Part shown: piece by piece, positions 5,277 to 5,660 of the stretch
Layout: each line of letters starts with the position of its first letter
Position numbering within the stretch: the first letter of the stretch is position 1
Source: Chlamydiota bacterium
GTDB taxonomy: Bacteria > Chlamydiota > Chlamydiia > Chlamydiales > SM23-39
Direction: 5' to 3'
Length of the DNA stretch: 5,660 nt
Assembly: GCA_021772195.1 (NCBI GenBank)
Contig: JAJFML010000100.1
Span: 1 to 5,660, forward strand
The notes under the pieces: generated by a model
The model's database searches: none
The model's input: only the letters and a program-made list of their open reading frames with translations
Told to the model about the DNA's origin: nothing
Made by a program: the position numbers and the translations under genes

Positions 5277-5660
5277 ATGAAAATGAAGATTGAGCTCAAG
5301 GGAGTAAAAGTCCACAACCTAAAAAATGTGGATCTCTCACTAGATACAAACAAATTGATCGTTTTTACAGGCGTCTCCGGCTCGGGAAAATCCTCGCTTG
5401 CCTTTGATACAATCTATGTGGAAGGGCAAAGGCGCTATATCGAGTCGCTCTCCCACCACGCAAGGCGCTATTTAGGAGATCTACCCAAACCTGAGCTCAA
5501 AAAAGCAACCGGCATCTCACCTACAATCGCAATTGAACAAAAACTCTCTGGAAGATCTCCAAGATCCACCGTAGGAACGATGACGGGCATCTATGACTTT
5601 TTCCGCATTCTCTACGCTCGAATCGGAGTCCCACATTGTCCCGTCTCTGGAGAGGCGGTA
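5277..5660 (+). CDS. uvrA: Excinuclease ABC subunit A, 5' part only
   Basis: UvrA is the damage-sensing ATPase that, with UvrB and UvrC, starts nucleotide excision repair. The first 128 residues are visible; the gene runs off the right edge. They include the family N-terminus ([16 protein letters not shown]), Walker [15 protein letters not shown] (32-45), [14 protein letters not shown] (54-67), [11 protein letters not shown] (79-89) and [23 protein letters not shown] (95-117). The next motif reads PHCPVSG (119-125), where the family usually has CPxCG, so the second cysteine is Ser124. The start cannot lie upstream of 5277: TAA at 5265-5267 is in frame and no start codon lies between. No Shine-Dalgarno sequence precedes ATG, and a second ATG follows at 5283. 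Chlamydial UvrA is, as I recall, almost double the usual length through internal duplication; the rest is not visible here to test that. Confidence 0.96.
   Translation, partial: MKMKIELKGVKVHNLKNVDLSLDTNKLIVFTGVSGSGKSSLAFDTIYVEGQRRYIESLSHHARRYLGDLPKPELKKATGISPTIAIEQKLSGRSPRSTVGTMTGIYDFFRILYARIGVPHCPVSGEAV

Overview
The window looks like chromosome from a member of the Chlamydiota outside the Chlamydiaceae, of the amoeba- or invertebrate-associated kind (Parachlamydia, Simkania, Waddlia or relatives). Three things point there. The genes and spacers are AT-rich. pyk lies near uvrA, an adjacency I recall from Chlamydia, though I cannot check it here. One gene encodes a eukaryote-like F-box protein, a family known to be expanded in amoeba-associated chlamydiae. 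The exact genus cannot be read from the sequence.

Layout: (1) 2-478, the 3' end of a late lipid A acyltransferase (LpxL/HtrB type) with an unusual C-terminal extension. It overlaps by ATGA with (2) rsmE (475-1158), the 16S rRNA m3U1498 methyltransferase. (3) On the minus strand, 1155-1358, a small TTG-started, signal-peptide-bearing, very acidic protein that meets rsmE tail to tail. (4) 1359-1550, a divergent intergenic region with a good sigma70-type promoter for (5) 1551-2366, a 271-residue protein that I read as a degenerate protein-kinase fold without catalytic residues. (6) pyk on the minus strand (2363-4123), convergent with gene 5, encoding a long pyruvate kinase with a degenerate C-terminal phosphohistidine-like domain. 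(7) 4124-4328, a very AT-rich divergent promoter region with a perfect dyad near the pyk -35 position and a strong promoter for (8) 4329-5180, an F-box protein with hydrophobic segments. (9) 5181-5276, a short spacer with a promoter and a perfect dyad, leading straight into (10) uvrA (5277 to the window end), which has no ribosome binding site and may be leaderless.

Functionally, housekeeping genes (envelope lipid A, ribosome modification, glycolysis, nucleotide excision repair) are interleaved with three lineage-specific genes: an exported acidic peptide, a kinase-like protein and an F-box protein. The last two flank pyk, each has its own recognisable promoter, and both are plausible host-directed effectors; that role is inference. 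No tRNA, rRNA, CRISPR array, insertion sequence or convincing intrinsic terminator was seen.
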